From positions 1 through 64,000 of the forward strand of contig JBBAAM010000007.1 of assembly GCA_041658245.1 (NCBI GenBank): a DNA stretch of 64,000 nt, read 5' to 3'. The notes under the pieces were generated by a model. That model saw only the letters and a list, made by a program, of their open reading frames with translations, did not search any database and was not told the origin of the DNA. The translations under genes were made by a program, and so were the position numbers. Below are positions 34,258 to 43,080 of this stretch, in pieces; positions within the stretch are counted from its first letter, which is position 1; every line of letters begins with the position of its first letter. The stretch comes from Fen-1258 sp041658245. Lineage in GTDB: Bacteria; Bacteroidota; Ignavibacteria; Ignavibacteriales; Melioribacteraceae.

Positions 34258-34283
34258 TTAGTATCCTCTTTATAATTTTATAA

Positions 34284-34910
34284 TTACTTAGAATACAACT
34301 CAACAATCAATTGTTCGTTTGCATTCAATGGAATATCTTCTCTTTCAGGAACATTTAAGAATGTACCGGATAGAGTAGCTTTATCTACTGACAACCAACT
34401 GTAGACGTTGTCTTTTGTTCTTCTTAAGGAATTGTGAATAGCATCAAGCTTTTTACTTTTATCTCTAACAGAAATTACATCGCCGGAAGAAAGTGAGAAT
34501 GAAGGAATATTAACAATTTGCCCATTAACGGTAAAGTGCCTGTGAAGAACTAATTGACGGGCAGATTTTCTTGAAGGTGCAAACCCAAGACGGAAAACTG
34601 TATTATCCAATCTCTTTTCTAAAAGTTTAATTAAGTTACCACCGGTAACACCTTTTTGACGAATTGCATTATCAAAATAATTATGGAACTGAGTTTCCTG
34701 CAACCCATAAATTCTTTTTACCTTCTGTTTTTCTCGAAGCTGAACGCCGTATTCAGAAAATTTTGTTCTTCGTGTTAAGCCGTGTTGCCCAGGTGCATAG
34801 TTCTTCTGTTCCAACGGGCATTTTTCGGATAAGCACTTAGATCCTTTTAAAAATAATTTTGTCTTTTCCCTTCTGCATAATCTGCAACTCGGGCCAGTGT
34901 ATCTTGCCAT
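34284..34910 (-). CDS. rpsD: 30S ribosomal protein S4
   Basis: This 208-residue primary 16S rRNA-binding protein has an S4 RNA-binding domain near 98-160 (LDNTVFRLGFAPSRKSARQLVLHRH). Four Cys near the N terminus (CRLCRREK...C...C) may form the zinc-binding variant. It is often the autoregulator of the alpha operon. Confidence 0.97.
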   Translation of the reverse strand: MARYTGPSCRLCRREKTKLFLKGSKCLSEKCPLEQKNYAPGQHGLTRRTKFSEYGVQLREKQKVKRIYGLQETQFHNYFDNAIRQKGVTGGNLIKLLEKRLDNTVFRLGFAPSRKSARQLVLHRHFTVNGQIVNIPSFSLSSGDVISVRDKSKKLDAIHNSLRRTKDNVYSWLSVDKATLSGTFLNVPEREDIPLNANEQLIVELYSK

Positions 34911-34926
34911 CTAAAGTTTCTCCTGA

Positions 34927-35313
34927 TTAAACTCTTCTGCGTTTTGGTGGTCTGCAACCGTTATGAGGAATTGGCGTTTGATCTTTGATTGATAGAATAT
35001 CCAATCCTGCTGTATTTAAAGCTCTGATTGCTGCTTCTCTTCCTGAACCGGGACCTTTAACAAGCACATCAATTTTTCTTAGTCCTAAACCATGCGCTTC
35101 TTTACCGGCAGCTTCTGCGGTAACTTGTGCAGCAAATGGAGTATTTTTTCTTGAACCCTTAAAACCGTTTTTACCGGCTGAAGACCAAGAAATAGTATTT
35201 CCATAAATATCTGTAATCGTAACTATCACGTTGTTGAAAGTGGCTTTAATATGTGCAACACCAACAGCATCAACATGAACTTTCTTTTTAGTCTTTTTAA
35301 CAACTTTTGCCAA
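34927..35313 (-). CDS. rpsK: 30S ribosomal protein S11
   Basis: This 128-residue protein ends with the typical TPIPHNGCRPPKRRRV and contains the GPGSGREAAIRAL segment. It lies between rpsM and rpsD, as in the usual alpha operon. Confidence 0.97.
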   Translation of the reverse strand: MAKVVKKTKKKVHVDAVGVAHIKATFNNVIVTITDIYGNTISWSSAGKNGFKGSRKNTPFAAQVTAEAAGKEAHGLGLRKIDVLVKGPGSGREAAIRALNTAGLDILSIKDQTPIPHNGCRPPKRRRV

Positions 35314-35340
35314 TTTAACTCCTCAATAAAAAATAATTAA

Positions 35341-35724
35341 TTACTTCTTAGCCGGTGTTTTCTTTTTGCCGGCAACTGTTTTACGTTTTCCTTTACGCGT
35401 TCTTGAGTTAGTTCTAGTACGCTGTCCGCGAACAGGTAAACTTCTTCTGTGGCGAAGACCGCGATATGAACCAATATCCATTAATCGTTTAATATTCTGT
35501 TGAACTTCACTTCTTAATGAACCTTCAACTTTATAATCGGCAGTCATTACAGAACGAATCTTTGCAATTTCTTCTTCTGTTAATTCACTAACTTTTTTAT
35601 TCGGATTAACATTCGCTCTAGTAAGAATTTCCATTGCCGATTTATCACCGATACCGAAAATGTAAGTAAGACCGATGAAAGCTTTTTTATTTTTTGGTAA
35701 ATCAATACCTGCTAAACGAGCCAA
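35341..35724 (-). CDS. rpsM: 30S ribosomal protein S13
   Basis: This 127-residue protein begins MARLAGIDLPKNKK and has the RHRRSLPVRGQRTRTNSRTRK segment near its C terminus, which contacts tRNA and the central protuberance. It follows rpmJ. Confidence 0.97.
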   Translation of the reverse strand: MARLAGIDLPKNKKAFIGLTYIFGIGDKSAMEILTRANVNPNKKVSELTEEEIAKIRSVMTADYKVEGSLRSEVQQNIKRLMDIGSYRGLRHRRSLPVRGQRTRTNSRTRKGKRKTVAGKKKTPAKK

Positions 35725-35742
35725 ATCTATAACCTCCTAAGT

Positions 35743-35856
35743 TTAACCTTGTCTCTGTTTATGTTTAGGGTTTTTACAAATAACTCTAACAACCCCTTTT
35801 CTTTTAATTATCTTACAGTTTTCACAAATCTTGCGAACAGATGAGCGAACCTTCAT
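35743..35856 (-). CDS. rpmJ: 50S ribosomal protein L36
   Basis: This 37-residue protein, MKVRSSVRKICENCKIIKRK at the start, retains the zinc residues (C11, C14, C27, H33). It is of the C-plus type. It lies between infA and rpsM, its usual place. Confidence 0.96.
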   Translation of the reverse strand: MKVRSSVRKICENCKIIKRKGVVRVICKNPKHKQRQG

Positions 35857-35866
35857 TTCTACTCCG

Positions 35867-36085
35867 TTATTTATATCTGTATGTAATTCTACCTTTTTTC
35901 AAATCGTAAGGTGAAAGTTCTATGGCAACTTTATCACCAACCAAAATTTTTATGAAATGCATTCTCATTTTACCGGAAATATGAGCAAGAATTTCGTGGC
36001 CGTTATCGAGTCGGACTTTAAAATGTGCATTAGGTAAAGTTTCAGTAACTATTCCGTCAACCTTTATCGGTCCTTGTTTAGCCAT
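35867..36085 (-). CDS. infA: Translation initiation factor IF-1
   Basis: This 72-residue OB-fold protein ends with ELSPYDLKKGRITYRYK and contains GHEILAHISGKMR. It binds the 30S A site during initiation. The gene lies three bases after map. Confidence 0.97.
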   Translation of the reverse strand: MAKQGPIKVDGIVTETLPNAHFKVRLDNGHEILAHISGKMRMHFIKILVGDKVAIELSPYDLKKGRITYRYK

Positions 36086-36088
36086 TTA

Positions 36089-36850
36089 TCAGCACTTTGT
36101 TAATATTTCTGGTTTACCATCAATAATTACAACAGTATGTTCAAAATGTGCAGAAGGTTTTCCGTCTGCTGTTAAAACTGTCCATCCGTCTTCAGCAACA
36201 ATAACTTTATAAGATCCCATATTCACCATCGGTTCAAGAGCGAGTGTCATAGCATTCTTTATCAAAGGTCCGTTTCCCTTTTTTCCGTAGTTAGAAATTT
36301 GCGGATCTTCATGAAGATGTTTACCAATTCCGTGGCCGCATAGATCTCGTACTACTGAGAATCCGTTTTCTTCAACAAGTGACTGAACAGAACTGGAATA
36401 ATCACCAAGTCTGCTTCCTTCTTTCAATTGTTCAATACCTAAGTACAATGATCTTTCAGTTACATCCAACAATTTTTGTTTTTCATCAGAGATTATTCCA
36501 ACTGCTACTGAAAGAGCTGCATCTCCAAAGTATTTATTCTTTTCAACACCAACATCAATCGAAAGAATTTCACCTTCTTTTAGAACTCTGTTGCCGGGAA
36601 TCCCGTGAACAACCTCATCATCAATTGAAGAACAAATAGAACCGGGAAAATCAAAAGAACCTGCTTGAGAATATCCTTTAAATGCCGGTCTTCCATTATT
36701 ACTTAATATATAATCTTCAGCAATCTTATCCAGTTCAATAGTCGTTATACCAGGTTTGACATAACGCTTCAATAATTGTAGAACTTCAGCAACTATAACA
36801 CAGCTTTCGCGAATTAAATCAATCTCTTTTTTGCTTTTTATTAGGATCAC
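36089..36850 (-). CDS. map: Methionine aminopeptidase, type I
   Basis: This 253-residue enzyme removes the initiator methionine. The dinuclear metal ligands are visible: Asp in SIDVGV and GDAAL (about 98 and 109), His in CGHGIGKHLHE (about 172), Glu in LALEPMV (about 205) and HFEHTVV (about 236). It lacks an N-terminal extension. The Ntn hydrolase at 4124-4768 would depend on it to expose Cys2. Confidence 0.96.
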   Translation of the reverse strand: MILIKSKKEIDLIRESCVIVAEVLQLLKRYVKPGITTIELDKIAEDYILSNNGRPAFKGYSQAGSFDFPGSICSSIDDEVVHGIPGNRVLKEGEILSIDVGVEKNKYFGDAALSVAVGIISDEKQKLLDVTERSLYLGIEQLKEGSRLGDYSSSVQSLVEENGFSVVRDLCGHGIGKHLHEDPQISNYGKKGNGPLIKNAMTLALEPMVNMGSYKVIVAEDGWTVLTADGKPSAHFEHTVVIIDGKPEILTKC

Positions 36851-36863
36851 ATCAAAAACTTAA

Positions 36864-38204
36864 TTAGAATCTTCTACCTTTTAACTTACCGGATTTCATG
36901 AAACCGTCGTAATGTCTCATCAATAAGTGTGATTCGATCTGCTGTAATGTATCAAGAGCAACACCAACAATAATAAGCAAACTAGTACCGCCAAAGAATG
37001 ACGCAAAACTACCGCTGACACCAAATTTTGAAATGAACGCCGGAAGAATTGCAACGATTGCCAAGAAGAATGATCCCGGCAATGTAATCTTTGTTAAAAT
37101 ATTATCTATAAAATCTGCAGTTTGTTTTCCTGGTCTTATGCCGGGAATAAATCCGCCCTGCTTTTTCATATTCTCTGCAACGTCCTGCGGGTTGAATGCA
37201 ATTGCTGTATAGAAATACGTAAAGAAAATAATCATCAACGCATAAATAATTGAATATGTTACAGACTGATAATGAAAATAATTAGCAATGTATCCAATAA
37301 ACTCGCTGTTAGGAAAAAATGAAAACATAGTACTTGGAATAAACATAATTGATTGAGCAAAAATAATCGGCATAACTCCGGCTGTGTTAACTCTCAATGG
37401 TATATATTGAGTAACACCGCCGTAAACTTTTCTTCCGACAACTCTTTTAGCATATTGAACAGGAATTCGCCTGGTTCCTTGTGTAACAAGTACAACACCT
37501 GCAATAATCAACACCATCAAAGAAATAATAACAACTTCTATAACTAAATTGCGTTGTCCGGCTGCAATTAATCTATATTCATCAAGTAACGCAAAAGGAA
37601 ATCTGTTAATTATACCAATAAAGATTATTAATGAGATTCCGTTACCAATTCCTTTTTCAGTGATCTGTTCACCCATCCACATAGTAAACATAGTACCTGC
37701 AACAAGAAGTGTTACGGACGATAAACTCCAGACTACACCTCTAACAGCTTCCGGAACAATTGGTCCGCCTGCAGATACTGTCATGTTCATTAGATGAATT
37801 GTAACACCCCAAGCTTGAAGAGCAGAAATAAGAACAGTACCATAACGGGTAAGCTGTGTTAATTTCTTTCTTCCTTCTTCGCCTTCTCTCTGCAATTTTT
37901 GAAAATATGGAATTACCGCGCCGGCAATCTGCAATATAATTGATGCAGAAATGTAAGGCATAATTCCAAGCGCAAGGATAGCAGCATTAGAAAACGCACC
38001 GCCTACAAAAAGATCATAAAGACCGAACAAATTGTCAGTGCCTGAATTCTTAGTTGCTTCATGTAATAATGTGGTATCAATACCTGGCAGCGTGATGTGA
38101 GTTCCAATTCTAACGATTACGAGCAGAGCAAGAGTGTAAAGAATTCTCTGTCGTAATTCATGAATCTTAAAAATATTCCGGAATGTTTCTTGAATTTTTG
38201 CCAT
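36864..38204 (-). CDS. secY: Preprotein translocase subunit SecY
   Basis: This 446-residue ten-helix membrane protein forms the central pore of the Sec translocon. A typical LALGIMPYISASIILQI segment (about 75-91) and QGTRRIPVQYAKR (about 241-253) are present. The start overlaps the rplO stop by one base. It works with SecE (62948-63130). Confidence 0.97.
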   Translation of the reverse strand: MAKIQETFRNIFKIHELRQRILYTLALLVIVRIGTHITLPGIDTTLLHEATKNSGTDNLFGLYDLFVGGAFSNAAILALGIMPYISASIILQIAGAVIPYFQKLQREGEEGRKKLTQLTRYGTVLISALQAWGVTIHLMNMTVSAGGPIVPEAVRGVVWSLSSVTLLVAGTMFTMWMGEQITEKGIGNGISLIIFIGIINRFPFALLDEYRLIAAGQRNLVIEVVIISLMVLIIAGVVLVTQGTRRIPVQYAKRVVGRKVYGGVTQYIPLRVNTAGVMPIIFAQSIMFIPSTMFSFFPNSEFIGYIANYFHYQSVTYSIIYALMIIFFTYFYTAIAFNPQDVAENMKKQGGFIPGIRPGKQTADFIDNILTKITLPGSFFLAIVAILPAFISKFGVSGSFASFFGGTSLLIIVGVALDTLQQIESHLLMRHYDGFMKSGKLKGRRF

Positions 38205-38668
38205 TAAAATTTAATCTCTTTAATAGTTCCACCGACAGATTCAATTTTTTCTTTTGCAGAGACACTAAAAAAATGAGCTTCGATATTTAACTTTGCTTTT
38301 AGTTCTCCAAAACCAAGAATTTTAAAAGGAGCTGCGGCTTTAGAAATTACTCCATTCTTATATAAAGAAACTGCGTTGATTACTCCATCTTGAACTTTCT
38401 TATCATCAACTAATTTTTGTAATCTTGCAAGATTAATAACTTGATTAACAATTTTGAACGGGCTGTGAAATCCTCTTTTGGGAATTCTTCTTTGAAGCGG
38501 CATCTGACCGCCTTCAAACCAAGCAGGAAATTTTGCACCGGAACGTGAACGCTGACCGTTTTCACCGCGCGTAGCCGTACCTCCGTGCCCGGAACCTTCG
38601 CCTCGTCCTATTCTTTTAATTTTATTATGAGAACCTTTTGCAGGTTTTAGATTACTTAGAATATCCAT
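38204..38668 (-). CDS. rplO: 50S ribosomal protein L15
   Basis: This 154-residue protein begins with the standard MDILSNLKPAKGSHNKIKR and the Gly-rich RGEGSGHGGTATRG region. It is in the usual position before secY. Confidence 0.96.
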   Translation of the reverse strand: MDILSNLKPAKGSHNKIKRIGRGEGSGHGGTATRGENGQRSRSGAKFPAWFEGGQMPLQRRIPKRGFHSPFKIVNQVINLARLQKLVDDKKVQDGVINAVSLYKNGVISKAAAPFKILGFGELKAKLNIEAHFFSVSAKEKIESVGGTIKEIKF

Positions 38669-38676
38669 TTCTTCCT

Positions 38677-38865
38677 CTATGCTTCAATTTCTTCTACTTT
38701 AACAAGATGATGAACTTTTTTTACCATTCCTCTAATTTGAGGAGTATCATTGTGAACAACAAAATGATTTGGTCTGCTAAGACCTAACGCTTTAATAGTT
38801 AACTTTTGCGGAACAGGTCTGTCAATAACACTTCCTACTTGAGTAATTTTTATTTTCTTTGTCAT
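38677..38865 (-). CDS. rpmD: 50S ribosomal protein L30
   Basis: The protein has 62 residues from the ATG at 38865 (MTKKIKITQVGSVIDRP). A TTG four codons earlier is less likely, as L30 proteins begin at this lysine-rich stretch. It contains the QKLTIKALGLSR signature. Confidence 0.95.
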   Translation of the reverse strand: MTKKIKITQVGSVIDRPVPQKLTIKALGLSRPNHFVVHNDTPQIRGMVKKVHHLVKVEEIEA

Positions 38866-38877
38866 TATAATCCTCAA

Positions 38878-39390
38878 TTACAAATTGAATAACTCGGAAA
38901 CTTTTAATCCGCGTTTACGAGCCATTGCTCTAGCATCAACAAGATTGAGCAAAGCATTCAAAGTTGCTTTTACTTGATTGTGCGGATTACTTGAACCGAG
39001 AGATTTTGTCAAAATATCTTGCACGCCTGCAGCTTCAAGAACAGCACGAACACCGCCGCCTGCTATTAATCCTGTACCGGGAGTAGCTGGTTTTAACAAA
39101 ACTGAACCGGCTCCAAACTTGCCAATAATAGTATGAGGAATTGTTCCTTTTAATAGATGAACACGGTAAACATTTTTCTTTGCATCATCTACGCCTTTTG
39201 AAATAGCATCGGTAACTTCGTTTGCTTTACCAAGACCAACGCCAACATGACCGTTTCCGTCTCCAACAACAACAATTGCATTAAAGCTGAATCTTCTACC
39301 ACCTTTAACAACTTTTGCAACTCTGTTAATGTGAACAATTTTTTCTTTTAAATTCTCAAGACCGGATACTTTTTTGTACTTGAAATTCAA
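38878..39390 (-). CDS. rpsE: 30S ribosomal protein S5
   Basis: This 170-residue protein has the double-stranded RNA-binding part (KVVKGGRRFSFNAIVVVGDGNGHVG) and the C-terminal S5 domain. It is separated from rplR by a tRNA gene, which is unusual. Confidence 0.97.
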   Translation of the reverse strand: MNFKYKKVSGLENLKEKIVHINRVAKVVKGGRRFSFNAIVVVGDGNGHVGVGLGKANEVTDAISKGVDDAKKNVYRVHLLKGTIPHTIIGKFGAGSVLLKPATPGTGLIAGGGVRAVLEAAGVQDILTKSLGSSNPHNQVKATLNALLNLVDARAMARKRGLKVSELFNL

Positions 39391-39448
39391 TTTTAACTCC
39401 CTTGTTTACAGACTTTGTTAATCAACTTTTTTATTGAACCGTCTAACC

Positions 39449-39522
39449 TGGCTGCCGGGAGAGGAGTCGAACCTCTACAGACGCCTCCAAAGGGCGTTGT
39501 CCTGCCATTAGACGACCCGGCA
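39449..39522 (-). tRNA. tRNA-Gln (anticodon TTG)
   Basis: This 74-base tRNA has a 7-bp acceptor stem (TGCCGGG with CCCGGCA) and an anticodon loop CTTTGGA flanked by ACGCC and GGCGT. It has a complete T arm (AGAGG TTCGACT CCTCT) and an encoded CCA. It lies four bases after rplR and 58 before rpsE in the same direction, so it must be cut out of the ribosomal mRNA or have its own promoter. Confidence 0.95.
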
Positions 39523-39526
39523 GTTT

Positions 39527-39892
39527 CTATAATTTTAATCCGCCTTCGCGGGCTCCCTCGGCAACAGCTTGAATTCTGCCGTGGTACTCATAACCGCTTC
39601 TGTCAAATACAACAGTGGTAATACCTTTTTCCAATGCTTTCTTTGCTATTAATTTTCCGACCATTTTACTTTTCGAAACTTTTCCTTTTAAACTTTTTAC
39701 TTCTTCAACAATTTCTTTAGAAAGTGAAGAAGCTGCAACTAACGTTACACCTTTTACATCATCAACCAACTGAGCATGCATGTTGTTCAAACTTCTAAAC
39801 ACAGTTAAACGCGGACGATCTGCAGTCCCGGAAAGTTTTTTACGAACTCTAACTTTTTTTCTTGTTCTTCTTTTATTGTCTTTCAAAAACAT
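39527..39892 (-). CDS. rplR: 50S ribosomal protein L18
   Basis: This 121-residue 5S rRNA-binding protein contains RPRLTVFRSLNNMHAQLVDD and ends in the typical FDRSGYEYHGRIQAVAEGAREGGL. The usual order would place rpsE immediately downstream. Confidence 0.96.
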   Translation of the reverse strand: MFLKDNKRRTRKKVRVRKKLSGTADRPRLTVFRSLNNMHAQLVDDVKGVTLVAASSLSKEIVEEVKSLKGKVSKSKMVGKLIAKKALEKGITTVVFDRSGYEYHGRIQAVAEGAREGGLKL

Positions 39893-39908
39893 TTTTCAAA
39901 TTCTCCTA

Positions 39909-40445
39909 TTACTTACCTGCAGTTTTGCCAGCTTTGCGGACAATAACTTCTCCGGTATACTTAATACCTTTACCTTTGTAAGGTTCAGGTTTCTTGAATG
40001 ATCTAATTTTAGCTGCAATTAATCCCACTAACTCTTTATCGCTTCCGAATATTTTTATTTGTGTAGGAAGAGGAATTTCAAATTTAATTCCTGGTGGAGG
40101 CATAAGAAGAATCGGGTGAGAATAACCCAAATTAAATAATGCTGATTCTCCTTTTGCTTCAACTTTATAACCTACGCCAACTATTTCTAGAGATTTAGAA
40201 TATCCTTCGGTAACACCTTTAACCATATTTGCAATAAGTGCACGTGTTAAACCGTGAAGCGCTCTATTTTGTTTTTGATCATCCGGTCTTGTAACAATAA
40301 TTTCATCCTTTTGAATATCAACTATCATATTAGGATGAATTTTCATTTGAAGTTCGCCGAGTTTACCTTTTACTTTCAAGATACCGTCGGTCTTCGTTAC
40401 AGTTACACCTTGGATCGGTACTGGTTTTTTACCTATACGTGACAA
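39909..40445 (-). CDS. rplF: 50S ribosomal protein L6
   Basis: This 178-residue protein has a two-domain L6 fold, starting MSRIGKKPVPI and ending with PEPYKGKGIKYTGEVIVRKAGKT. It is a standard member of the spc operon. Confidence 0.97.
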   Translation of the reverse strand: MSRIGKKPVPIQGVTVTKTDGILKVKGKLGELQMKIHPNMIVDIQKDEIIVTRPDDQKQNRALHGLTRALIANMVKGVTEGYSKSLEIVGVGYKVEAKGESALFNLGYSHPILLMPPPGIKFEIPLPTQIKIFGSDKELVGLIAAKIRSFKKPEPYKGKGIKYTGEVIVRKAGKTAGK

Positions 40446-40468
40446 TTTCTATTCCTTGATTAAAATTT

Positions 40469-40864
40469 TTACCAAACGTGGCAGACTACTTCTCCGCCAA
40501 CAGCTTCTTTTTTTGCTTGTTTATTTGTTAATAAACCTTTTGGTGTTGAAAGAACCGCCATTCCAAGTCCGTTTAATACTCGCGGAAGTTCATCTTTACC
40601 AACATAACTTTTCAGTCCCGGTTTAGAAATCCTTTTAATTCCGGTTATTGATGGAGTGCCGTTAATATATTGAAGATGTACTCTAAGAATATTCTGTTTA
40701 TTATCTTCAACTACGTTATAGTCTCTAATAAATTTATTGTTCTTTAAAATCTCTGCTAAGCTAATCTTCATTTTTGAAGAAGGAATATCTACAAATTTCT
40801 TTTTAGCTTTAACAGCATTTCTAATTCTTGTCAAAAAATCCGCAATCGGATCGGTAGTATTCAT
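40469..40864 (-). CDS. rpsH: 30S ribosomal protein S8
   Basis: This 131-residue protein has the TDPIADFLTRIRNA start and the STPKGLLTNKQAKKEAVGGEVVCHVW end. In E. coli it autoregulates the spc operon; no matching site was identified here. Confidence 0.97.
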   Translation of the reverse strand: MNTTDPIADFLTRIRNAVKAKKKFVDIPSSKMKISLAEILKNNKFIRDYNVVEDNKQNILRVHLQYINGTPSITGIKRISKPGLKSYVGKDELPRVLNGLGMAVLSTPKGLLTNKQAKKEAVGGEVVCHVW

Positions 40865-40881
40865 TTACATTTCTCCTTCGA

Positions 40882-41151
40882 TTACCAACTTGCTTTTTTT
40901 AAACCGGGAATTTCACCTCGCAAAGCCATTTCGCGAAGCACTAAACGAGAAATACCAAATTTTCTATAATATGCTCTTGGTCTTCCGGTCATTTTACATC
41001 TATTATGTAAACGGGTGGGTGAAGAATTTCTTGGCAGAAGTTGTAATCCTTCATAGTCACCCTTTTCTTTTAATTCTTTTCTCTTCTGTGCATACTTTTC
41101 GTAAAGTTTTCTTCTTTTATCTTCACGAGCTAATAAACCTATTCTTGCCAT
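40882..41151 (-). CDS. rpsN: 30S ribosomal protein S14 (zinc-free form)
   Basis: This 89-residue long form lacks the CxxC...CxxC zinc motif. It contains the conserved NRCKMTGRPRAYYRKFGISR and ends GLKKASW. It is in the standard position between rplE and rpsH. Confidence 0.96.
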   Translation of the reverse strand: MARIGLLAREDKRRKLYEKYAQKRKELKEKGDYEGLQLLPRNSSPTRLHNRCKMTGRPRAYYRKFGISRLVLREMALRGEIPGLKKASW

Positions 41152-41160
41152 GATTTACCC

Positions 41161-41814
41161 TTAATTAATTTCCTTTTTTCTAAATGGTAATCCAAAAGCT
41201 GTTAAAAGTTCGAATGCTTCTTTATCAGTTTTTGCAGTTGTTACAAACGTTATATCCATCCCTAAGATTTTTGTTACTTTATCGGGATTTATTTCCGGGA
41301 AAATAATTTGTTCTTTAATTCCCATTGTATAATTACCGCGTCCGTCAAATGATTTATCAGGTACACCGCGGAAATCGCGAACTCGAGGTAAAGCAAGAGA
41401 AACGAAACGATCTAAAAATTCATACATCATTTCTCTACGTAAAGTTACCTTTGCACCAATTTTCATTCCTTCGCGCAACTTGAAATTGGATATTGATTTT
41501 TTAGAAATCCGTACGGATGCTTTTTGTCCGGTTATAGTTTCAAGATCTTTAACTGCTTCATCTAATATTTTAGGATCTTGAACAGCCTGACCAACACCCA
41601 TATTAACAACTATTCTATCTAATCGAGGAACCTCCATAATACTTTTGTAGCTGAATTGCTCTCTAAGTTTTGGAATTATCTCTTTAGAATATTTTTCTTT
41701 TAACCGAGCAGGAATTTTAGGTCCAGCAACTTTAGGTTCAGCAGGTTTTTTAACTTCTGCTTCTTTACCTTTTTTTTCTTTCTGCTCTTTTTTCACTTTT
41801 TGTTCTTTTGCCAT
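41161..41814 (-). CDS. rplE: 50S ribosomal protein L5 with charged N-terminal extension
   Basis: The L5 body starts at about residue 36 (PARLKEKYSKEIIPKL), giving the usual length of about 180 residues. Before it is a Lys/Glu-rich stretch of some 33 residues not found in most L5 proteins. It binds 5S rRNA. The ATG at 41814 has good spacing from rplX, and no better internal start is seen. Confidence 0.95.
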   Translation of the reverse strand: MAKEQKVKKEQKEKKGKEAEVKKPAEPKVAGPKIPARLKEKYSKEIIPKLREQFSYKSIMEVPRLDRIVVNMGVGQAVQDPKILDEAVKDLETITGQKASVRISKKSISNFKLREGMKIGAKVTLRREMMYEFLDRFVSLALPRVRDFRGVPDKSFDGRGNYTMGIKEQIIFPEINPDKVTKILGMDITFVTTAKTDKEAFELLTAFGLPFRKKEIN

Positions 41815-41838
41815 TGCGATTATACGTCCTTAAAATTG

Positions 41839-42165
41839 TTAACCAAGCATTTCGCCGCTTGATCTGCTGACTCTTGCACTTTTCTTTTTACCGGTTTTTT
41901 CATCTATAATTAATTTAGAACCGATTCTTGTTTTTTCATTTGTTTTAGGATCAAGAATCATAACATTAGAAACATTAACTGGAGCTTCTTTTTCTGTAAT
42001 TCCACCTTGAGGATTTTTCTGAGTCGGTTTTGTATGACGTTTACGTAAATTAACACCTTCAACAATAACTCTATTAATCTGAGGAAATACTTTTAAAACT
42101 TTTCCGGTTTTACCTCTGTTATTTCCGGCTATTACAATTACATTATCGTTTTTTCTGATCTTCAT
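41839..42165 (-). CDS. rplX: 50S ribosomal protein L24
   Basis: This 108-residue protein has a KOW motif near the start (MKIRKNDNVIVIAGNNRGKTGKV). It is an early assembly protein of the 50S subunit. It lies between rplN and rplE as usual. Confidence 0.96.
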   Translation of the reverse strand: MKIRKNDNVIVIAGNNRGKTGKVLKVFPQINRVIVEGVNLRKRHTKPTQKNPQGGITEKEAPVNVSNVMILDPKTNEKTRIGSKLIIDEKTGKKKSARVSRSSGEMLG

Positions 42166-42174
42166 TTTCTATCC

Positions 42175-42543
42175 TTATAAAACTTCTGGTGCTAGAGAAA
42201 TTATCTTCATAAATTTTTTATCTCTTAGTTCTCTTGCAACCGGGCCAAAGATACGTGTTCCTTTCGGTTCGCCTTGAGGATTTAAAAGTACTGCTGCATT
42301 TTCATCAAAGCGTATATATGAACCATCTTTTCTTCTAACTTCTTTTTTAGTCCTAACAACAACGGCACGTGATACTTCCCCTTTTTTAACGCCGCCACCG
42401 GGAATAGCGGATCTAACACTGACAACAATAACATCACCAACACTAGCATAACGACGGTTACTTCCGCCAAGTACTCTAATGCATCTGACTTTCTTGGCTC
42501 CGGAATTATCCGCCACTACTAAATTTGTTTCTTCTTGTACCAT
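42175..42543 (-). CDS. rplN: 50S ribosomal protein L14
   Basis: This 122-residue protein has the typical start MVQEETNLVVADNSGAKKV and end KIISLAPEVL. The signature GGGVKKGEVSRAVVVRTKK is present. Confidence 0.97.
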   Translation of the reverse strand: MVQEETNLVVADNSGAKKVRCIRVLGGSNRRYASVGDVIVVSVRSAIPGGGVKKGEVSRAVVVRTKKEVRRKDGSYIRFDENAAVLLNPQGEPKGTRIFGPVARELRDKKFMKIISLAPEVL

Positions 42544-42570
42544 GATCTATCAGCTCCTCATCAAACTTTT

Positions 42571-42828
42571 TTACTTGGCTTTTTCAACAACTTCAACCAA
42601 GCGCCATTTTTTTCTTTTACTCAAAGGACGAGTTTCCATAATCTTAACAACATCTCCGATTGTGCATTCATTTTTCTCATCGTGTGCCATCAATTTTGTG
42701 GTCTTCTTAAAATATTTTTTGTAAAGCGGATGAGCAATGCGTCTCTCAATTGCTACAATAATACTTTTCTGCATCTTATTGCTAACAACAGTACCGATCC
42801 TTGTCTTTCTTATACTTCTTTTCTCCAT
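42571..42828 (-). CDS. rpsQ: 30S ribosomal protein S17
   Basis: This 85-residue OB-fold protein contains GTVVSNKMQKSIIVAIERR and GDVVKIMETRPLSKRKKWRL. It lies between rpmC and rplN. Confidence 0.96.
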   Translation of the reverse strand: MEKRSIRKTRIGTVVSNKMQKSIIVAIERRIAHPLYKKYFKKTTKLMAHDEKNECTIGDVVKIMETRPLSKRKKWRLVEVVEKAK

Positions 42829-42845
42829 AGGAACTCGAATACTCC

Positions 42846-43064
42846 TTATTTATTTGCCTTTGAGTTTTTTGTTTCCTGCATCTCTCGTTCTATTAGAATA
42901 GTTTTCATCTTTGCAATATCTTTTCTAACAAGACGCAGTTTTGCTGTGTTAGTTAATTGTTTTAATTCCTGTTGAAATTTCAAATCCACTAGATTTTTTT
43001 GATCTTCAAGAATTCTTTTCTTGATCTCATCAGTAGACATTTCTCTTATTTCAAAAATCTTCAT
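42846..43064 (-). CDS. rpmC: 50S ribosomal protein L29
   Basis: This 72-residue helical hairpin protein near the exit tunnel contains LVDLKFQQELKQLTNTAKLR and RKDIAKMKTIL. It is in the standard position after rplP. Confidence 0.95.
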   Translation of the reverse strand: MKIFEIREMSTDEIKKRILEDQKNLVDLKFQQELKQLTNTAKLRLVRKDIAKMKTILIEREMQETKNSKANK

Positions 43065-43080
43065 TTTCTCTTAAATCCTT

